Source: Caballeronia megalochromosomata (GTDB lineage Bacteria; Pseudomonadota; Gammaproteobacteria; Burkholderiales; Burkholderiaceae). From it: 64,000 nt of DNA. The stretch covers positions 1 through 64,000 of the forward strand of contig LRBF01000073.1 of NCBI GenBank assembly GCA_001580565.1, written 5' to 3'. The translations under genes were made by a program, and so were the position numbers. This document shows, one piece after another, positions 59,701 through 64,000 of the stretch. Numbering within the stretch: position 1 is the stretch's first letter; every line of letters begins with the position of its first letter. The notes beneath the pieces are model-generated. The model saw nothing but the letters and a program-made list of their open reading frames with translations. It was not told the origin of the DNA and ran no database searches.

Positions 59701-62250
59701 TTAATTCCTCATTGGACGCGGCGTCCGACGTCCGGAAGCGGAACGTGTCATCTCGTATGCGAGGGCTTGAGGTGGGTCAGCATAGCTAACGTGAAGTGGG
59801 CGATCGCGGTCGTAAAAATAAAGTCGGTCGAAAGGAAGATTGCCGATAATCCAACGCGCGACGCCTTCCATGTCCTCATCATCAACGATGAAATCGCAAG
59901 CAGCGCCTCCTCGATCGCAGATCAGATTTCCTTTGCCGTCCAGCTCGCATGCCGCATGTTGGTCAAGTCGCGGAGCAATGCGAGCGCCAATTTGGCGGCT
60001 TAATGGTAGAGAACTGAAGCAGTAGGTAAGCCGTACGCTTCCAAAATACTCAATGATTGGGTCGATTAGCATTCGACAGAGGTCACAAAGGGCGTTGTAT
60101 GTCTCCGGTTGACATGGGCGATTGGGCAGTTTGAGTCGCTGTTGCGTCTCGCCGCAATCGACCAAGTCACGATAGGAGAAGTTGGCGCCACAGGGCTGGT
60201 TTAGGTCCGGGGTCGTCGTGGAGCGAGACAGGTCGAATCCCTCGATCTTCCAGCGTCTTGACTCCAGAAGTACCGGCAGCTCGTTCGCTGGCACCCCGTA
60301 ACTGTCAGGATCAAACAGGCTCAGCCGCCGAAGTGCCGTATCGAAGGCTTCCTGTCTCGAGTAACCGGGATACTCCTCGTTCAAATAACGGGATTTGAAG
60401 TACAAGAGGGGCATTTCGTACTTGCCACCATACTCGAAGACCTCGTAGTCGAGCTTCCGGATATTGATCTTCGTTCGGCGCGACAGACGAGGAAGTGGTG
60501 AGCTATCGAAATCTTCGTACTCCGTCAGCGTGAGCTTGCCGGACGACGCATGGATTTTCGCTATTTGCGCATTGCCAGCCGATCCATAGACCATCAAGCC
60601 GCATCCAACATAAACGCGAAGTGCGGGAGGCAATCGGTCAACGATAGACAGATGGATATGCAGCGCGCCTTCTCGATCAAGCCAACCCATTCCCGACTCT
60701 GCGGCGAGCATGCAATCTTGGCGTACCTGCCCGGGATCCCCCGCGGCACTTAGAAGTTCCATGCCTGCCCCCTGTGCCGACCTGTAGTCATGCAAGAACG
60801 CTTTTATGTCTCGTTGCAACCGTGGCTCAAGATGCTTGTACGGAGGCCTTTTAGTGAATGTTTGCATTGCAAAGAAGACGCGCAGGTCGTCCGCTCGCGA
60901 TCTTGAGGCCGATTCAAGCTGCCTAGAATCGAAATTTTGGCCCAACAGTCTGACTATCTTCCCCCTTGAGCCGACCTTTTCCGCTAGCTCTGCGGCGAGC
61001 GGGAGTTCGTCCAGCTCAGGTACGCGCCCAAGATCGAGAGTGCTGCGCCAAACCGTTTCAAGCAAAACACGAACGTCTTCAGAAATTGCGTCTCGGCTAC
61101 GAGTGACTTGTGTCTCTCGGCCTTGGGCGCGCGCAGGTGAGAGGCTTACGATTCGATGTGCGAGACCTCGGCGACGGTAGCGGTTCGATATGAATCGCTG
61201 CTCTAGCTCTTTGTTCCGAAAGACGAAGGCAATACCTGGCGCAACCAAGATCGGTTCTTCACCGAGTGCTTGCTTCAGGTAGTGATGAAGTTCATCTTGC
61301 TCGAAATACTTCTGAAAGGTTCCCCTGCAAGTCCGAAGTCCGTCTCGGAACGGCACCCCGGAAACGTTAGCTGTTCTCAACATGACCGCGACAGCAAGTA
61401 CTTGCTTAGTGAGTGCGAATGCCTTACGCAATGCAGATCTACGCTCGGACTCGTCTTCGATGACATTTAGGACGAAACCGAGATTTACTAAATCCGCAGG
61501 ACGCAGAGATTCGTCGGGCGCGAAGAAAGGATCCCAGCCAGTTGCTGTGTATCCTAGCCCTCTGAGGGTCGCAAGATCATCTCCTTTGCCGCAGCCGTAA
61601 TCAAAAACGGTGGTCTCGAATGTCAATAAGGAATGTTTCGCAAGCAACTGCATGGGGGCTGAAAGCACGCTACGAGTTAATGCCGTCAGGTGCCTGAAGA
61701 TACGCACATCGGTCGAATCGTTCTCGTCGGAAATATGACGGGTATCGTTTCCAATAGGAGCGAAGATTCCTCCTGACAGCTGATATCCTTTGCTCTTGAT
61801 TAGCGAGTGCCAGTTCTGTTTGAATCCGATTAATGAGGAATTTTCAAACAAGCCAAGATCCTCTGCGGTGCGAGTGAGCGCTGAGAAATCGTCGTGTGAT
61901 GGATGTTGTAGCGGTAGCAGGAGCTCCTTCCTATGCAAAATCGGTGGATTCAACGAATCGGCATACGATCGATAGGCAACGTCTAGCATTTCTTCGCCGG
62001 ATAACGTCCACGACTCCGACAGAACAGGAAAAGGATCTTCAAAGAAGTCCTCATATGCGAGAAGGGATTGCCTAGGCTCCCTTAGATTCAGTTTGACGAC
62101 GTTGAAGCGTTCTAGCGCCCGCGTAGGAGCAACGTCGATGAGCCTTTTGATCCGCGGTCGTAGCGGTTCCTCCAACAACTCGACTGCTTCACGATGGACG
62201 TAAAGGTCATCAGCCACGAACTTGCCAACTTTTGAACGCGCTGTGTTCAT
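59701..62250 (-). CDS. Dnd-associated putative methyltransferase, with M15-like C-terminus
   Basis: An 849-residue protein. I chose the ATG at 62250 (MNTARSKVGKFVADDLYVHR); the open frame continues upstream into IS5 DNA without a site. The SAM motif FDYGCGKGDDLATLRGLGY is near residues 216-234, followed by PADLVNLGFVLNVIED. This matches the family called DNA phosphorothioation-associated putative methyltransferase. Residues about 735-835 look different: LTYCFSS.LSRQI, LDQHAACELDG, GGAACDFIVDDEDM and LHVSYAD resemble the His/Asp/His layout of M15-type peptidase folds. It lies upstream of dndB in the same direction, with about 100 bases and the dndB promoter between them. Its biochemical role is unknown. 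Confidence 0.8.
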   Translation of the reverse strand: MNTARSKVGKFVADDLYVHREAVELLEEPLRPRIKRLIDVAPTRALERFNVVKLNLREPRQSLLAYEDFFEDPFPVLSESWTLSGEEMLDVAYRSYADSLNPPILHRKELLLPLQHPSHDDFSALTRTAEDLGLFENSSLIGFKQNWHSLIKSKGYQLSGGIFAPIGNDTRHISDENDSTDVRIFRHLTALTRSVLSAPMQLLAKHSLLTFETTVFDYGCGKGDDLATLRGLGYTATGWDPFFAPDESLRPADLVNLGFVLNVIEDESERRSALRKAFALTKQVLAVAVMLRTANVSGVPFRDGLRTCRGTFQKYFEQDELHHYLKQALGEEPILVAPGIAFVFRNKELEQRFISNRYRRRGLAHRIVSLSPARAQGRETQVTRSRDAISEDVRVLLETVWRSTLDLGRVPELDELPLAAELAEKVGSRGKIVRLLGQNFDSRQLESASRSRADDLRVFFAMQTFTKRPPYKHLEPRLQRDIKAFLHDYRSAQGAGMELLSAAGDPGQVRQDCMLAAESGMGWLDREGALHIHLSIVDRLPPALRVYVGCGLMVYGSAGNAQIAKIHASSGKLTLTEYEDFDSSPLPRLSRRTKINIRKLDYEVFEYGGKYEMPLLYFKSRYLNEEYPGYSRQEAFDTALRRLSLFDPDSYGVPANELPVLLESRRWKIEGFDLSRSTTTPDLNQPCGANFSYRDLVDCGETQQRLKLPNRPCQPETYNALCDLCRMLIDPIIEYFGSVRLTYCFSSLPLSRQIGARIAPRLDQHAACELDGKGNLICDRGGAACDFIVDDEDMEGVARWIIGNLPFDRLYFYDRDRPLHVSYADPPQALAYEMTRSASGRRTPRPMRN

Positions 62251-62380
62251 GCCTGGCCCGAATATGAAAGGCCCCTTCTGGGGGGCGCCCGTCGCTACGC
62301 TAAGTCGTCCGACCTGCAAAATTCGATTTCCATCGCGGACGTTTTCCTGCGGTCGAGCAGGTTCCAGCGCACTCGCCGAC

Positions 62381-63817
62381 TCAGGCATTTGCCGGAGGTG
62401 CGGGCAAGGTTTCCTGCCATATCTCCGGCAGGCAGCGCAGCCACGCAAGTGCAAACAATAGGGGGCCAAGCCCCAGACGGACAATGGCACGCAACAACCA
62501 GCGTAGGTTATAGCCCACCGCGCACAGCACCGCATGTAACGCGTCGCCCGTTTGTCCTCTTAGCCAGCAACGCTGCATGCCGTGGTCCTGCTTCACATGC
62601 CCAATGATCGGTTCTATCGCTTGTCGACGTTTTAACCATCGTCGCTGTGTACTGCTTAGCTTCTTGTGTTTACCTCGGTGAATCAACTGTACCGGCGCGA
62701 TATCGGCATCCACACCACGATAACCGAGATCTGCCAGTACGGACCTCGGCTTCGATATGCCCGGCAGATCCTGAAGCAAGATGGTCGTTTGTTCAAGTTG
62801 TCCGGCCAGGGTATGCCCGTCATACGGGTTGCCCGTAAACGAGCGGGCACCGACGATAAGGCCTTGCTTCTCTGTGATCGCGAGACTTACCTTGACGCCA
62901 AACTCATAGGGCTGGCGAGCCTTGCCTTTCGATATGCATTCCACTTCTGGCGCGTGAAGCGCGTAGAGCTTGTGCTGATCCTTCGCGCGCTGGCGGCAGA
63001 TACGCCAGGCGCGCTCAAGCCAGATGCTCAAGGACGCCTGTTGCTCCGTGGATGCGTTTGATAACTTTCTCTCGATGTCACGCAGCAATCGTCCGAGTAT
63101 CGTGCGCTGACGCTTGAGCACCCGGCGCAATCGCTTAAACTGTTTCGCATGCGCATAGCCACCGGCGCGGCGACGCAACTGTTTCCCCTCTCGCTCGTAG
63201 GTTTGCTTCAGTGTCAATCCGGCACGTCGCGCGAGCCTTGCCAGTTTGCCTCGCGCTATCTCCAGCAATCGGCTGTCAGTCGGATAGGCAATCGCTTTCT
63301 GTTGGACCGTCGTATCGATAATCACGCGCTCGAACTCGGTCGGCTTCACCGCCTTCATTTGCACGGCCGCTGCAATTGTCGTCGCGAGCAACTCCTCGAC
63401 ACCGGCTTCACCCAGCGCCTGCCGAAAGCGCACGAGGTTGGTCGGATCGCATGGCATGCACGGCTGAAAATACTCCTCGCCGCAGAAGAACTGAAAGTAC
63501 ACGTCTTGTGCCCAGCGCTCACAAACCGAATCATCGCTTTCGTTGTACGCGTGCTTCAGATAGAGCAGTCCGACCATCAGCCGGATCGACAGGCGCGGAC
63601 GTCCCGCAGCGCTGAGGCCCGCGCCGGCAAGTTTGGGTGCCGTGCCGAACAGATCAATCTCCGCGCTCAGCCGGCCCTCGCGAGCACGTCGCTCAAAGAT
63701 CGGTGTCAACGTCGCCTCTATCGACGTCCATGGCATCCGGTTCGCCAAAACCGCCAGCGGATGCCGCATATCGATCATCGCATCCAGCCGGGTGCGAAAG
63801 AAATCCGGTGTGCTCAT
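62381..63817 (-). mobile_element. IS5-family transposase gene, intact
   Basis: A 478-residue DDE transposase. The N-terminal part has RPRLSIRLMVGLLYLKHAYN, VCERWAQDVYFQFFCGEEYF and NLVRFRQALGEAGVE; the catalytic residues appear in VIIDTTVQQKAI, VLADLGYRGVDA and IEPIIGHVKQDHGMQRC. I chose the ATG at 63817 (MSTPDFFRTRLDAMIDMRHP). The frame is undamaged, so the element may be active. I could not place its terminal inverted repeats or target duplication. The stop lies 130 bases upstream of the start of the Dnd-associated methyltransferase gene, so the insertion probably replaced that gene's promoter region. Confidence 0.88.
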
Positions 63818-63932
63818 CGCGCTTCTCACTCCCAGAAGATTGGCCAATTCCATATCGAAACTGGGAGTTCCGCAACCCTCTATTTGCACCTATTCGCACG
63901 CGGTGCCTGGCTTCGCGCCATTCTGCAACCGA

Positions 63933-64000
63933 CTAAGTCATCATCCCAAAGTGGCGCATCGCTTCCTCGATCGCGGGTCTGTAGCGGTCGGGGCAGGGTT
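63933..64000 (-). CDS. 3' end of a gene cut by the window edge
   Basis: The last 21 codons read PCPDRYRPAIEEAMRHFGMM-T then stop. They look protein-like, but are too short to identify. The gene enters from the right and ends about 115 bases before the transposase start. Confidence 0.4.
   Translation of the reverse strand, partial: PCPDRYRPAIEEAMRHFGMMT

Noticed and set aside
51514..64000. DndF, DndG or DndH genes
   Set aside because: No protein in the island has their motifs; they could only lie beyond the window edge.
1..64000. CRISPR arrays, tRNA or rRNA genes
   Set aside because: Scanning showed no regularly spaced direct repeats, no cloverleaf with a T-loop consensus and no rRNA-like sequence.

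Overview
The window looks like part of a large plasmid (or a chromid-like replicon) of a Burkholderiaceae bacterium, probably Paraburkholderia, Caballeronia or Burkholderia. This rests on the high GC, a parA-parB-rep partition/replication block, a DUF3701-type tyrosine recombinase, a CAP-domain lipoprotein with a poly-glycine linker, and an R64-like thin-pilus cluster. Family assignments come from motifs read by eye; no database search was possible.

Layout. (1) 1-7.6 kb: small plasmid genes. They include a decayed ssb, a NERD-domain protein, a coiled-coil protein, a FlhC-like regulator and a CAP-domain lipoprotein. (2) 7.7-23.4 kb: one long leftward operon that joins a VirB8-VirB9-VirB10 core, two lytic transglycosylases and a second VirB9-like protein to a type IVb pilus set (PilL, N, O, P, Q, R, S, V). 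VirB4, VirB6, VirB11, VirD4, a relaxase and a prepilin peptidase are not in view. (3) 23.7-30.4 kb: replication and partition. It holds a frameshifted Rep relative, a protein with two ParB-type helix-turn-helix repeats, parA, parB and an intact rep. (4) 30.4-33.2 kb: mostly non-coding, with hairpins and two 11-6-11 sites that look like recombinase core sites. (5) 33.2-35.8 kb: a two-gene recombinase module.

(6) 36.4-50.3 kb: three co-directional large genes. They encode a RecD-like helicase with a C-terminal PD-(D/E)XK nuclease, a 2515-residue protein with two sacsin-type GHKL ATPase domains, and a RapA/SNF2-type helicase. The cluster lies between the intact recombinase gene and a decayed 3' remnant of a related recombinase, so it looks like cargo. 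I read it as a candidate antiviral system that I cannot match to a named one. (7) 51.5-62.3 kb: a DNA phosphorothioation island. dndB-C-D-E run leftward from an operator-bearing promoter, and a Dnd-associated methyltransferase gene lies upstream. Converging on dndE is a two-gene unit encoding a GIY-YIG nuclease and a second, larger DGQHR (DndB-like) protein, which may be the island's restriction or control arm. No dndF, dndG or dndH is in the window. (8) 62.4-64 kb: an IS5-family transposase and the tail of another gene.

Taken together, this is a backbone of replication, partition, pilus and transfer genes carrying two adjacent defence-like cargos, with site-specific recombination sites and remnants at the junctions.
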